This document shows positions 33,757 through 42,407 of a stretch of DNA of 64,000 bases, piece after piece. Location: the NCBI GenBank assembly GCA_964501785.1, contig CAZCUD010000001.1, positions 62,001-126,000 on the forward strand, written 5' to 3'. The stretch is from DATBSK01 sp964501785. Lineage in GTDB: Bacteria > Actinomycetota > Acidimicrobiia > IMCC26256 > PALSA-555. Positions within the stretch are counted from its first letter, which is position 1, and every line of letters starts with the position of its first letter. The notes beneath the pieces were generated by a model. It had not been told where the DNA came from and searched no databases. It was given only the letters and a program-made list of their open reading frames with translations. Both the position numbers and the translations under genes were made by a program.

Positions 33757-33762
33757 ACCCTA
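33757..33762 (-). promoter_or_regulatory. -10 box TAGGGT of sulfotransferase (leaderless)
   Basis: Minus-strand TAGGGT ends 10 nt before ATG 33746, the longest gap in the leaderless set. Confidence 0.45.
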
Positions 33763-33881
33763 GTGGTGAAGCCGCCCGCCACCGGCGCGACGGCGAGGGA
33801 GCGAGAGGGGGTCGATTCCACCGCCGCGCCGGCGTCGGACGTGCCTGACCGACCCGGGCTCGCAGGCGGTGTGACGCGGGG

Positions 33882-35354
33882 CTAGAGCTCGATCGTCGAG
33901 AGCTCGGGGATCCAGCCCTGGGCGCGCGCCACGGCCTCGCGCCAGCGATCGCGGTCGAGCGCGCGTCGCGGCTCGATCCGGCGCGCCGGACGCCAGGTCC
34001 CGGCGATCTCGTCGTCACCGCTCCACGTGCCGATGGCCAGGCCGGCCGCGAACGCCGCCCCGAGCATCGTCGCCTCCGCGACCGGGGCGACCTCGACCGC
34101 GAGCCCGGTGGCATCGGCGAGCGCCTGGACGAACGTGTCGTTCGCCGCCATGCCGCCGTCGACGTGCAGCGCGTCGATGGTGAAGCCGCCGTCGGCCTGG
34201 GCCGACTCGACCAGGTCCGCGCCGCGATGCGCGACGCCCTCGAGCACCGCTCGCACGACGTGGGCCCGCTCGGTGCCGCGCGTGAGCCCGAGGAGGGTCC
34301 CGCGCGCGCCGAAGTCGTACACGGGGGTCCCGAGCCCCAGCAGCGCGGGCACGTACCACACGTCACCGGTGTCGTCGCAGCCCGCCGCGACCGCGTCCGA
34401 CTCCTCGACCGTGGAGATGATCGCGAGGTCGTCGCGCAGCCACTCGACGTTGGTGCCCGCGGCCAGCATCGCCGCCTCGAGCCCCCAGGTGTCGACGCCG
34501 CCGATCCGGCGGGTGACGATCGGGAAGCAGCCGGCCTGCCCGCGCTCGTCGAAGCGGGGCCGATCGGGCCCGTACACCAGGTCGAGCATCCCGCCGGTGC
34601 CGAACGTGATCTTGGCGTCGCCGGGGCGCACGCAGCCCTGGCCGAGCAGCGACGCCTGCTGATCACCGAGCACGCCCGTGATCGCGGGCGCGCCGGAGAG
34701 CGCGGTCGCGGCGCCGATCGTGCCGCTGGAGTCGACCACCGCCGGCAGCAGCGACTCGGCGACGCGCAGCACGCCCAGGGCGGTTGCGTCCCAGTGGTCG
34801 TTGCCCGCAGTGCGCAGCGCGGTCATCTGCGCGTTCGTCGCGTCGGTGACGTGCAGCGCACCCTCGGAGAGGTGCCAGGCGATCCACGAGTCGACGGTGC
34901 CGAACGCCAGATCGCCCGACCGCGATCGATCGGGATCGACCGCGTCGAGGATCGACTCGAGCTTCAGCGCACTGAGGTTGGGCGCGTACCGGTGGCCCTC
35001 GGCCCGCAGCTCGAGGCAGCGCCCGACGACCCGCAGGTCCTGCCAGCCCTGGCCCGGGGCCACCGGCTCCCCCGTGCGGCGATCCCAGACGATCGCGGAG
35101 GCGCGCTGGTTCGCGATGCCGACCGCCGCGACCGGCCCGGCGTCGTCGATCGCGCGTCGCGCGAGGTCGAGGGCGACGTTCGCCATCGCCGCCGCGTCGA
35201 ACTCCACCAGGCCGGGAACGGGCGAGTCGGGGAGCAGCGGCGCCCGGTGCTCGACCACGACCCGCACCCCCACGCCCTCGCTGCCCGGCTCCACGACCGC
35301 GGTGCGCACCGACGACGTCCCCACGTCGACGACCAGCACGCGCGGCCCACTCAC
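33882..35354 (-). CDS. glpK: Glycerol kinase-like FGGY kinase
   Basis: 490 residues. It phosphorylates glycerol to sn-glycerol-3-phosphate with ATP. Seen: VVDVGTSSVRTAVV (phosphate 1), NQRASAIVWDRRTGEP with WQDLR (substrate region), GDQQASLLGQGC, and DGGMAANDTFVQALAD (adenosine motif). The glycerol-specific pattern is slightly divergent (FGTGGMLDLVYG), so a related polyol is possible, but the operon with glpD supports glycerol. Last gene of glpD-oxidase-glpK. Confidence 0.87.
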   Translation of the reverse strand: MSGPRVLVVDVGTSSVRTAVVEPGSEGVGVRVVVEHRAPLLPDSPVPGLVEFDAAAMANVALDLARRAIDDAGPVAAVGIANQRASAIVWDRRTGEPVAPGQGWQDLRVVGRCLELRAEGHRYAPNLSALKLESILDAVDPDRSRSGDLAFGTVDSWIAWHLSEGALHVTDATNAQMTALRTAGNDHWDATALGVLRVAESLLPAVVDSSGTIGAATALSGAPAITGVLGDQQASLLGQGCVRPGDAKITFGTGGMLDLVYGPDRPRFDERGQAGCFPIVTRRIGGVDTWGLEAAMLAAGTNVEWLRDDLAIISTVEESDAVAAGCDDTGDVWYVPALLGLGTPVYDFGARGTLLGLTRGTERAHVVRAVLEGVAHRGADLVESAQADGGFTIDALHVDGGMAANDTFVQALADATGLAVEVAPVAEATMLGAAFAAGLAIGTWSGDDEIAGTWRPARRIEPRRALDRDRWREAVARAQGWIPELSTIEL

Positions 35355-35394
35355 GTGCGGCCCACTCGTCGGCGCGTGGCCAACCCGAGCCGGT

Positions 35395-36903
35395 TCATGG
35401 CCAGGCGGGGCTGGGGCCGAAGGGGCTGGGGAGGCCGAGCTTGCCGGGGTTGAGGACGCCGTTGGGGTCGAGTGCGGCCTTCACGGCTGCGAGCACGTCG
35501 AGGCCGTCGCCGAGGGCGTCCCGCACGAACCGCGCGCGGTTGATGCCGACGCCGTGGTGGTGGCTGAGGGCGCCGCCGTGCTCGAGGACGGCTCGCGTGC
35601 CCGCGTCCCAGGCGGCTCGGTAGTAGGCCTCGCGCTCGTCGGCCGGTGGCTGACCACCGAACGTGAAGTAGAGGCACGCGCCGTCGGGATACGAGTGCGA
35701 CTGGTGCGCCGACGCGACGAGGGTGTGCTCGACCGCTCTGATCGCGTTCGTCGCCGCGTCGTAGATCGACGGCAGCGCGCGCCAGGGCGCGGCGATCTCC
35801 ATCGTGTCGACGACGTACCCACGCGAGATCAACGCCTCGAGGGCACTCACGTCGTTGCGGTGGTCGAGCCATCGTGCGAGCAGGGAGTCGCCGTCGAGCG
35901 CGGTGCCGTCGGGCGCGCACTCCTCGGCCACGACCTGCATCGTTGCGTCGACGATCGCCGCGTCTCCTTCGTCGAGCACGAGCAGCGGGTGCACGCCGGT
36001 GCCGGTCTCGAAGCCCCGCTGGCCCTCGACGTCGTCGTAGAGCCGCAGGACCGCCGGCGTCGCGCCGCGGTGCAGGATCCGGCGGCACGCCTCGAGGCCG
36101 GCTGCGAACGACGGGAACCCGAACGCGAGCCGTCGTTCGGTGGGCGGCGCCGGGTGGCAGCGCAGGCGGGCGCCGGTGATGACCCCGAGCGTGCCCTCGC
36201 TCCCGACGAACAGCTGGGTGAGGTCGGGTCCCACCGCCTGGCGGGGGGCGCCACCCGTGGTGACGACGCGACCGTCGGCGAGCACGACGTCGAGCCCGAT
36301 GACGATGTCCTCGATCTTCCCGTAGCGCGTCGAGTACTGCCCGGCGCCCCGGCACGCCAGCCAGCCGCCGACGGTCGAGAGCTCGACCGACTGGGGCCAG
36401 TGCCCGACCGTGACGCCGTGATCGCCGCGCAGCTCGTCCTCGAGCACGTCACCGAAGGTCCCCGCGCGCACGTCGACGACCATCGACCCGTGATCGACGT
36501 CCACGATGCCCGCGAGCGCGCAGCAGTCGAGCAGCACCCCACCGTGCAGCGGCACGCTCGCACCGCACACGCCGCTCCGGCCCGCGACGGGCGTGACCGG
36601 GACGCGCGCCTCGTCGCACACCCGCAGGACGGCGGCGACCTCGTCGACCGAGGTCGGCCGTGCGAGCACCGACGCGCGCGCCGCGACCTGGTCGTCGAGG
36701 GCCCAGATCATGGCGAGTGGCCACCAGTCGCGGCTTGCCTCACCGAGCGTGGTGGCGTCGGTGGACACGTCGGCACACGCGCCGCCGAGGCGCGCGAGCA
36801 CGGCAGCGTCGATCGTGACCGTGGGCGTGTCGAGTCGGGCCGTCACCGGCCCGTCGCCGGAGAACGCGATCGGCGGTGTCGGCGCCCCCCGGTTCGTCTC
36901 CAT
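35395..36903 (-). CDS. Alkylglycerone-phosphate-synthase-like FAD oxidase
   Basis: 502 residues. The PCMH-type FAD domain includes RPTSVDEVAAVLRVC, PVTPVAGRSGVCGASVP, STVGGWLACRGAGQYSTRYG and GSEGTLGVIT. The C-terminal half resembles alkyl-dihydroxyacetonephosphate synthase (AGPS): SHSYPDGACLYFTFGG and the catalytic triple His in SHHHGVGINRARF. AGPS swaps the acyl group of acyl-DHAP for a fatty alcohol, starting ether-lipid synthesis. D-lactate or glycolate oxidase members lack the triple His. It lies between glpD and glpK, 30 and 40 nt away, so it is part of the glycerol operon. Substrate is inferred from motif and context. Confidence 0.83.
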   Translation of the reverse strand: METNRGAPTPPIAFSGDGPVTARLDTPTVTIDAAVLARLGGACADVSTDATTLGEASRDWWPLAMIWALDDQVAARASVLARPTSVDEVAAVLRVCDEARVPVTPVAGRSGVCGASVPLHGGVLLDCCALAGIVDVDHGSMVVDVRAGTFGDVLEDELRGDHGVTVGHWPQSVELSTVGGWLACRGAGQYSTRYGKIEDIVIGLDVVLADGRVVTTGGAPRQAVGPDLTQLFVGSEGTLGVITGARLRCHPAPPTERRLAFGFPSFAAGLEACRRILHRGATPAVLRLYDDVEGQRGFETGTGVHPLLVLDEGDAAIVDATMQVVAEECAPDGTALDGDSLLARWLDHRNDVSALEALISRGYVVDTMEIAAPWRALPSIYDAATNAIRAVEHTLVASAHQSHSYPDGACLYFTFGGQPPADEREAYYRAAWDAGTRAVLEHGGALSHHHGVGINRARFVRDALGDGLDVLAAVKAALDPNGVLNPGKLGLPSPFGPSPAWP

Positions 36904-36933
36904 GGCGTCGCGACGCTAGAGGCTGCGCCGTCG

Positions 36934-38601
36934 CTACGCGCCGAGCGACGCGTCGAGCGCGGCCTCGGGCAGGTTGCCCGATCGTCGTTCCTGCTCGACG
37001 GCCCGTCGGTACGACTCGACCTGCCGAGCGGTCTCGGCCTCGTCCCAGCCGAGCTCCGGCGCCAGGAGTGCGGCGACCGACTCGGCCGCCGCCGCCGACG
37101 CGTCGCGCGCGAGCAGGCGCGCTCGGGTGCGGCGCGACAGCACGTCGTCGAGCGATCGAGCCATCTCGTGGCGGACGGCGTGGACCGCCTCGGCGCGCAG
37201 GTAGGGCAGGCCAGGGACGAGCGCCTCGCCGAGCTCGCGTCCTTCCTGCGCGGGGTCGTCGACCAGGTCGAGCACCGCGGCCATCTCGTTGCCGTAGCGA
37301 CCGCCGAGGTGCTCGTGGAGGCTGGGCTCCGACGTCTCGGGCGCGGCCTCGAAGTCCTCGCCACCCACGATCGTGAGCCGCTTCGTGCGGCTCTTCGACC
37401 GCTTGCGCAGCACGACCCCCGACGTGGCGTCGATCGTGTCCTGGGCCATCTGCCGATACGTGGTGAGCTTGCCGCCGTTGATGGTCACCAGGCCCCGCTC
37501 GGAGACGCGCACGCCGTGGCGACGCGACAGGTCGGCGGTGCGCTCGCTCGACGCCGTGCGGAGCAACGGACGCAGACCGGCCCAGGTCGCGATCACGTCG
37601 TCGCGCGTCACCTGGTCCTCCATCGCGAAGTTGAGCGCGCCGAGCAGGTACTCGACGTCCTCGGGCGTGCACTGCGGGTCGTCGATCGGACCGTCGTAGT
37701 CGGTGTCGGTCGTGCCGACGTAGGTCGTGTCACCCCACGGCACGACGAACACCGAGCGCTTGTCCTTGGGGACGGGCACGATCGCGGCGATGTCGTTGCG
37801 CACCTTCGACCAGGGCACCGTGATGTGGATGCCCTTCGCGGGCCGGATCGACTCGGGGTGCGTGCCCTCGTCCATCGTTCGGATCTCGTCGGACCACACG
37901 CCGGTCGCGTTCACGACCGCCCGCGCTCGCACCTCGAGGTCCTGCCCGTCGGCCTCGACGCGGGCGCCTGCGACGCGCCCCTTGTCGCTCTCGAGCAGAC
38001 CCGTCACCTTCGCGTAGTTGGCGATCGCGGCCCCGTGGCTCGCCGCGGTCCGGGCGATGGCGAGCGTGAGTCGGGCGTCGTCGGTGCGGCAGTCGTAGTA
38101 GATGTACGCGCTCGCGACGTTGTCGCGCCGCAGCGTGGGCATGTGGCGCAGCGCCTCGGCCTTCGTGATGCGCTGGTGGCGCTTCCGGATCCGGAAGCCG
38201 CCGGTCAGGTCGTACATCCACATCGCGAAGCCCATCGCCCGGGCGATGCGTCGGTCGATGAGGCCGTCACGGGTCAGGATCGGGATCAGGAAGGGCAGGA
38301 TGCGCACCAGGTGCGGCGCGTTCTCGAGGAGCCGCTGGCGCTCGCGGAGGTTCTCGTAGACGAGCGCGATCTCGCGCTGCTGGAGGTAGCGGATCCCCCC
38401 GTGGACCAGCTTGGAGCTCTTCGACGACGTGCCGGCCGCGAAGTCGTCCCGTTCGACGAGCGCGGTCCGCAGACCCCGTGAGACGGCGTCGAGGGCGCAG
38501 CCGACCCCGGTGATCCCACCGCCGATCACGAGGACGTCGAACTCCTCCTCGCCGAGTCGACGCAGCGCGTCGAACCGGTCGAACGAGGGGAGTGCCGCCA
38601 C
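36934..38601 (-). CDS. glpD: Aerobic glycerol-3-phosphate dehydrogenase
   Basis: 555 residues, normal length. It oxidises glycerol-3-phosphate to DHAP with FAD, passing electrons to quinone. Seen: VLVIGGGITGVGCALDAVSRG (FAD dinucleotide fold), GTSSKSSKLVHGGIRYLQQ (family signature), the YYDCRTDDARLTL core, and NGGKLTTYRQMAQDT near the FAD ribityl site. First gene of the operon, started at GTG 38601 with a TAACCT box 6 nt upstream. Its DHAP product is what an AGPS-type enzyme would use downstream. Confidence 0.96.
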   Translation of the reverse strand: MAALPSFDRFDALRRLGEEEFDVLVIGGGITGVGCALDAVSRGLRTALVERDDFAAGTSSKSSKLVHGGIRYLQQREIALVYENLRERQRLLENAPHLVRILPFLIPILTRDGLIDRRIARAMGFAMWMYDLTGGFRIRKRHQRITKAEALRHMPTLRRDNVASAYIYYDCRTDDARLTLAIARTAASHGAAIANYAKVTGLLESDKGRVAGARVEADGQDLEVRARAVVNATGVWSDEIRTMDEGTHPESIRPAKGIHITVPWSKVRNDIAAIVPVPKDKRSVFVVPWGDTTYVGTTDTDYDGPIDDPQCTPEDVEYLLGALNFAMEDQVTRDDVIATWAGLRPLLRTASSERTADLSRRHGVRVSERGLVTINGGKLTTYRQMAQDTIDATSGVVLRKRSKSRTKRLTIVGGEDFEAAPETSEPSLHEHLGGRYGNEMAAVLDLVDDPAQEGRELGEALVPGLPYLRAEAVHAVRHEMARSLDDVLSRRTRARLLARDASAAAAESVAALLAPELGWDEAETARQVESYRRAVEQERRSGNLPEAALDASLGA

Positions 38602-38607
38602 GAGGCC

Positions 38608-38613
38608 AGGTTA
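38608..38613 (-). promoter_or_regulatory. -10 box TAACCT of the glycerol operon (leaderless)
   Basis: Minus-strand TAACCT ends 6 nt before the glpD GTG. I see no clear operator palindrome beside it. Confidence 0.5.
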
Positions 38614-38645
38614 CCGGCGGGTAGCCAGGGTGCCGCGAGGGCCCG

Positions 38646-38690
38646 CTTGGAGGCCCACGCCGCCCGAATCGGGCGTCCAGGACCTCCAAG
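38646..38690. repeat. Imperfect hairpin downstream of the persulfide operon
   Basis: CTTGGAGG and CCTCCAAG bracket a second inner stem GCCCGA/TCGGGC. It lies just after the stop of the rhodanese gene (38718, leftward) and upstream of glpD, so it may end the sulfur operon transcript; no T-run. Single copy here. Confidence 0.6.
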
Positions 38691-38717
38691 GACCGTCGGC
38701 CGGGGCGGCGGGGCCGC

Positions 38718-39059
38718 TCAGGCGACGGCGCCGGCCGCTCCGCCGTCGGCGACGAGCGGGTGTCCCGCCTCCTGCCACGCCTGGAGCCCGCCGACGAGGT
38801 TGGTCGCGTCGTAGCCCGCGGCGACGAGCGCCTGCACGACGCGGGCCGAGCGCCCGCCCGACCGACAGACCACGACGAGCCGTCCCTCGGGGAGCTCGTC
38901 CTGACGGGCGGAGAGCTCGCTCATCGGGATCCACGCCGCGCCGTCGACGTGGCCGGCGGCCCACTCGTCGGCCTCGCGGACGTCGAGCACCGTGGTGCCG
39001 TCGCCGGCGAGCGCGGCGCTCGCCTCGTCGACGGTGATCGCTGGGATTCGGTCGGTCAT
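38718..39059 (-). CDS. Single-domain rhodanese
   Basis: 113 residues from ATG (AGGAAGG upstream). The active-site loop VVCRSGGRSARVV has the persulfide-forming Cys followed by a basic loop; VREADEWAAGHVDGA is the usual rhodanese signature. It moves sulfane sulfur between persulfide and acceptors such as cyanide, sulfite or glutathione/mycothiol. Last gene of the CstR-like operon, 22 nt after the exporter. Confidence 0.9.
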   Translation of the reverse strand: MTDRIPAITVDEASAALAGDGTTVLDVREADEWAAGHVDGAAWIPMSELSARQDELPEGRLVVVCRSGGRSARVVQALVAAGYDATNLVGGLQAWQEAGHPLVADGGAAGAVA

Positions 39060-39081
39060 CGGGGGAACCCTTCCTGTGGAC

Positions 39082-39912
39082 TCAGAGAGCGGCGAGCGAG
39101 CTGATGCCTGTGTACAGCGCGACGGCGACCAGCAGCGCACCGAACCAGACGGCCAGCCGGGTCGGATCGACCCGTCCGGCGACGCGCGTGCCGAGCGTCG
39201 CGCCCGCGAGCGCGGCGACCGTGAACGCGATCGTGACCTGCACGTCGACAGCGTCGGAGCCGAGTCGCGGCACGAGCGCGATGGCCGAGCTGATCGCGAT
39301 GACGAGCAGCGACGTGCCGACCGCGTCGCGCATCGAGAACCCGAGCACGAGCACGAGCATCGGCACGATGACGAACCCGCCGCCCACTCCGAAGAAGCCG
39401 GTCAGGAACCCGACGATCGTCCCGCCGGCGATCACGCCTGCCACCATGCGCAGGTCGACGTGCCGCGCTGTCACGACCGTCGCGTCGAGGCGGTCGGCGG
39501 GCTCATCGCCGGCGTCGATCGGCTCGTCGCCCGCCCCGAGCCGGCCGCGTGCACGGCGGATCATCCCGACGGCGGCGGCGATCATGACGCCCGCGAACGC
39601 GAGCAGCAGGAGGGCCGGATCGACGCTCGCGTTCAACAGGGTGCCGACCACCGACCCGCCGATGCCTGCGAGCGCGAACACGACGCCCGCGCCGACCTTC
39701 ACATGGCCGGCACGGTGGTGTCGGAGGAGCGCCCAGGTCGCCGTCACGGCGACGACCACCAAGGAGGTCGCGGTCGCCGACGTCGCGCTCAGACCGACGA
39801 CGTAGACCAGCGCGGGCACCGCGAGGATCGAGCCCCCGCCACCGAGCGCCCCGAGCGACAGTCCGGTGAGGAAGCCGAACGGGGACGCCAGGAGAGCGCG
39901 GGCCTCGATCAC
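39082..39912 (-). CDS. TSUP/TauE-type sulfur-anion exporter
   Basis: 276 residues with about eight helices in the inverted-repeat TSUP layout: GFLTGLSLGALGGGGSILAVP at the N-terminus and GFLTGFFGVGGGFVIVPMLV in the second half, the matching Gly-rich signatures of the family. Members carry sulfite, sulfoacetate or thiosulfate. In this operon export of sulfite or thiosulfate made by the dioxygenase is likely. It starts 9 nt after the dioxygenase stop. Confidence 0.88.
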   Translation of the reverse strand: MIEARALLASPFGFLTGLSLGALGGGGSILAVPALVYVVGLSATSATATSLVVVAVTATWALLRHHRAGHVKVGAGVVFALAGIGGSVVGTLLNASVDPALLLLAFAGVMIAAAVGMIRRARGRLGAGDEPIDAGDEPADRLDATVVTARHVDLRMVAGVIAGGTIVGFLTGFFGVGGGFVIVPMLVLVLGFSMRDAVGTSLLVIAISSAIALVPRLGSDAVDVQVTIAFTVAALAGATLGTRVAGRVDPTRLAVWFGALLVAVALYTGISSLAAL

Positions 39913-39921
39913 GTCGACGCC

Positions 39922-41310
39922 TCAGGCCGCGTCGCGCGTCTCGGCGCGCCAGGCCTCGAACCCGCCGAGCACGTCGGACACGTCCTCGAAGCCGTGGCTC
40001 TCGAGCACGCTCGACGCGACCGCCGAGCGGGCACCGCCCGCGCAGAACGCGACGGTCGGAGCCTTCGGGTCGAGCTGCTCGATCGCCTCGACGAGACGCG
40101 GCAGCGGCGTGGGGAGCGCGCCGGGGATCGATCCCAGCGCGACCTCCCCCGGGTTGCGCACGTCGAGCAGCTGGAGCCGATCGCCCAGCGAGCGTCGCCG
40201 ATCCTCCAGCTCGGCGGCCGTGAGCCGCGACGAGCGGGCGGTGACCTCGGGGTGGCTCGCGAGGACCTGCAGGGGCTGGTCGAGGTGACCGAGCACGGTG
40301 TCGAACCCGATGCGGCCGAGGCGGATCTTGCCCTCGAGCTCGCTGCCGGGGTTCGTGAACAGCACGATCGGTGTGGCGGGCGTGAGGACGTCGCCGACCC
40401 ACTCGGCGAAGCGGCCGGTGAGCGACACGTTGATCGCGCCGCGGAGGTGCCCGGCGGCGAAGTCCATCGGATCGCGGGTGTCGACGACGATCGCGCCGTC
40501 GCGCTGCGCGGCGAGGACCGCGTCGAGGTCGAGCGGCGACGGCGCCTCTTCCTCGTCGAGCGTCGGTCGCGCCTCGCGGTTGCGCATCGCGTCGAACGCG
40601 AAGTAGCCGGGTGCCGTCGGCTGGCCCTCGGTCACGACACGCACGAACTCGTCCTCGCTCATCGGTTGGAGCGCGTAGTTGACGAGTCGCTGCTCGCCGA
40701 TCGTCGATTGGCGTTCGGTCGAGAGCTGCTTGCCGCACGCGGAGCCCGCTCCGTGCGCGGGGAAGACGCGCGTCTCGTCCGGCAACGTGAGCAGGCGCTC
40801 GTGCAGCGAGTGGTAGAGGTGGCGAGCCAGCTCGTCGGCGGTGACGCCGAACGACGACAGCAGGTCGGGCCGACCCACGTCCCCGATGAAGAGCGTGTCG
40901 CCGGTGAGCACCGCGTACGGGACGTCGTCGCCGGCGTGCTCGTAGACCACGATGCTGATCGACTCGGGCGTGTGACCGGGGGTCGCGCGGATCTCGAGTC
41001 GGACGTCGCCGAGCTCGAGCACCTGATCGTCGTCGAGCGGCTCGAACGCGAACTCGATGCCGCGCGCGGCCGCGCCGTACGAGATCACCGCGCCGGTCTG
41101 CTCGGCGAGCTCGAGGTGGCCCGACAGGAAGTCGGCGTGCACGTGGGTCTCGATGACCCGCTCGATCGTGAGCCCGCGGGCGGCCGCATCGTCGACGTAC
41201 TGCGCCACGTCCCGCTGCGGATCGACGACGACCGCGCGCCCGGTCCCCTCGTCACCGATGAGGTACGAGGCGTGGGACAGGCACTCGAGGTAGTACTGCT
41301 GGAAGATCAT
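39922..41310 (-). CDS. cstB: CstB-like persulfide dioxygenase-rhodanese fusion
   Basis: 462 residues from ATG with GGAGGT upstream. Residues 1-250 are a metallo-beta-lactamase-fold persulfide dioxygenase (ETHE1 type): THVHADFLSGHLEL, ATPGHTPES, TGDTLFIGDVGRPDL and PAHGAGSACG hold the mononuclear iron site. Residues 270-360 are a rhodanese-like domain with no catalytic Cys (VLFTNPGSEL). Residues 370-460 are a second rhodanese with it (FCAGGARSA). This pseudo-rhodanese plus active-rhodanese layout is that of staphylococcal CstB, which turns persulfides into thiosulfate. The operon context agrees. Confidence 0.93.
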   Translation of the reverse strand: MIFQQYYLECLSHASYLIGDEGTGRAVVVDPQRDVAQYVDDAAARGLTIERVIETHVHADFLSGHLELAEQTGAVISYGAAARGIEFAFEPLDDDQVLELGDVRLEIRATPGHTPESISIVVYEHAGDDVPYAVLTGDTLFIGDVGRPDLLSSFGVTADELARHLYHSLHERLLTLPDETRVFPAHGAGSACGKQLSTERQSTIGEQRLVNYALQPMSEDEFVRVVTEGQPTAPGYFAFDAMRNREARPTLDEEEAPSPLDLDAVLAAQRDGAIVVDTRDPMDFAAGHLRGAINVSLTGRFAEWVGDVLTPATPIVLFTNPGSELEGKIRLGRIGFDTVLGHLDQPLQVLASHPEVTARSSRLTAAELEDRRRSLGDRLQLLDVRNPGEVALGSIPGALPTPLPRLVEAIEQLDPKAPTVAFCAGGARSAVASSVLESHGFEDVSDVLGGFEAWRAETRDAA

Positions 41311-41333
41311 CACTGCACCTCCATCGCGTGCCC

Positions 41334-41603
41334 TCATCCGATCTTCAGGAAGAGGCGCTCGAACTCGTCGACCGAGTCGCCCTCGGCAGCCGCGCGCTCG
41401 GGATCTTCGAGGCACTGCGTGAGGCCGCTCGCGAGGAGGCGGAAGCCGACGGACTCGAGCGCCCGGCGCGCCGCGGACAGCTGGGTCACGACGTCTCGGC
41501 ACTCACGACCTTCGCGGATCATCGCCGAGACTCCTCGGACCTGGCCCTCGACCCGCGCCAGGCGCCGGGTGAGCTCGTCGACCGTCTGCTCCGAGAGCTC
41601 CAT
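41334..41603 (-). CDS. cstR: CsoR-family persulfide-sensing repressor, CstR-like
   Basis: 89 residues of the CsoR/DUF156 fold (LTRRLARVEGQVRGVSAMI). Two conserved Cys, C35 and C64, are 29 apart, as in CstR. The copper-sensing His that should sit four residues before the second Cys is Gly60 instead (GLTQC). Lacking that ligand, it should sense persulfides by forming Cys-S-Cys links, not Cu(I). It heads the operon; a TACCCC-T-GGGGGTA operator lies upstream. Started at ATG with AGGAGGAG. Confidence 0.93.
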   Translation of the reverse strand: MELSEQTVDELTRRLARVEGQVRGVSAMIREGRECRDVVTQLSAARRALESVGFRLLASGLTQCLEDPERAAAEGDSVDEFERLFLKIG

Positions 41604-41644
41604 CGCTCGCTCCTCCTGCCGATCCGAGGTGGCTCGACCCGTCC

Positions 41645-41663
41645 AGCATACCCCTGGGGGTAT
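41645..41663 (-). promoter_or_regulatory. CstR operator overlapping the operon promoter
   Basis: ATACCCCTGGGGGTAT at 41648-41663 matches the G-tract operator of CsoR-family repressors (TACCC spacer GGGTA). On the minus strand the likely -10 hexamer TATGCT (complement of 41645-41650) shares three bases with it, so a bound repressor would block RNA polymerase. The transcript starts about 30 nt before the cstR ATG. Confidence 0.85.
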
Positions 41664-41687
41664 CGACGCGCAACCCCGACTTGGAGA

Positions 41688-42407
41688 TCAGACCGTGATC
41701 GGGAGCGTGAGCAGGTAGGCGGTCGCGGCGACGAGCACGATGCTGGCGAAGGCCAGGACGACCTCGCGCGCCCGGTCGTTGCCGATCTTGAGGCCGATCG
41801 CGGTGATCGCGAGCACCATCGCGTAGACGACCGTGACCGCGATGTAGGTCCGCGAGGTCTGCGCCTCGTCGTCCGACTGCGAATGGAGCTCGGTGGCCCG
41901 TGCCGCCTGCTCGAAGCCGCGGTCGTCCTCGGCCAGCTCGTACTCGGGGAGCGCGAACGGCACGGCCGGCGCGTTCGGGTCGACGAACGGGTCGGTCGCG
42001 AGCCACGCGTCGACCGCCGGCCGGAACTCCTCGCGCAGCACCCGGAACGAGGCCTCCGAGTCGCTCCCCGGTGTCGGGACGTAGCCCGGCCCGGGCCAGG
42101 GTTGCGACGGATCGGCGGCGTGCTCGCGCCGGACGTCGTTGACCCAGTCGGTCCAGGTGACCACGTCGACCACGATGAAGCTCCCCGCGGCCGACGTGGC
42201 GCGCACCGACTTCGCGATCACCTCGATCGCCTCGTTGTCGGTCCTGGTCTCCTCGTCGCTCCACGCCGCGGCTTGGAACGCGGCCCAGGCGGTCAGCACC
42301 GCGGCGAGCGACAGCAGGATCGTGTTGACGACGTCGTGGCGCTCGCGCCGACGTCGCGTCGCTTCGTCGAGGACCTCGCCGCCGCCGACGGCACCGACCG
42401 CGCTCAC
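41688..42407 (-). CDS. DUF4337-like membrane protein, paralogue of 16240-16917
   Basis: 239 residues from a GTG that overlaps the stop of the acyl-CoA synthetase (GTGA). An N-terminal helix (VVNTILLSLAAVLTAWAAFQAA) is followed by an extracytoplasmic domain of about 130 residues, then two helices (YIAVTVVYAMVLAITAIGLKI and VVLAFASIVLVAATAYLLTL). It keeps EFRPAVDAWLATDPFVD and PFALPEYELAED in the same positions as FRPAFDAWLAQDPLVN and PQYQLPGY in the other copy. Function unknown. Confidence 0.72.
   Translation of the reverse strand: MSAVGAVGGGEVLDEATRRRRERHDVVNTILLSLAAVLTAWAAFQAAAWSDEETRTDNEAIEVIAKSVRATSAAGSFIVVDVVTWTDWVNDVRREHAADPSQPWPGPGYVPTPGSDSEASFRVLREEFRPAVDAWLATDPFVDPNAPAVPFALPEYELAEDDRGFEQAARATELHSQSDDEAQTSRTYIAVTVVYAMVLAITAIGLKIGNDRAREVVLAFASIVLVAATAYLLTLPITV

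Noticed and set aside
34678..38481. A 1267-codon plus-strand open frame opposite the glycerol operon
   Set aside because: It is antisense to glpK, the AGPS-like gene and glpD, has shadow-type composition (Arg, Val, His, Asp runs) and no recognisable domain. In 70% G+C DNA such frames are expected because stop codons are rare.
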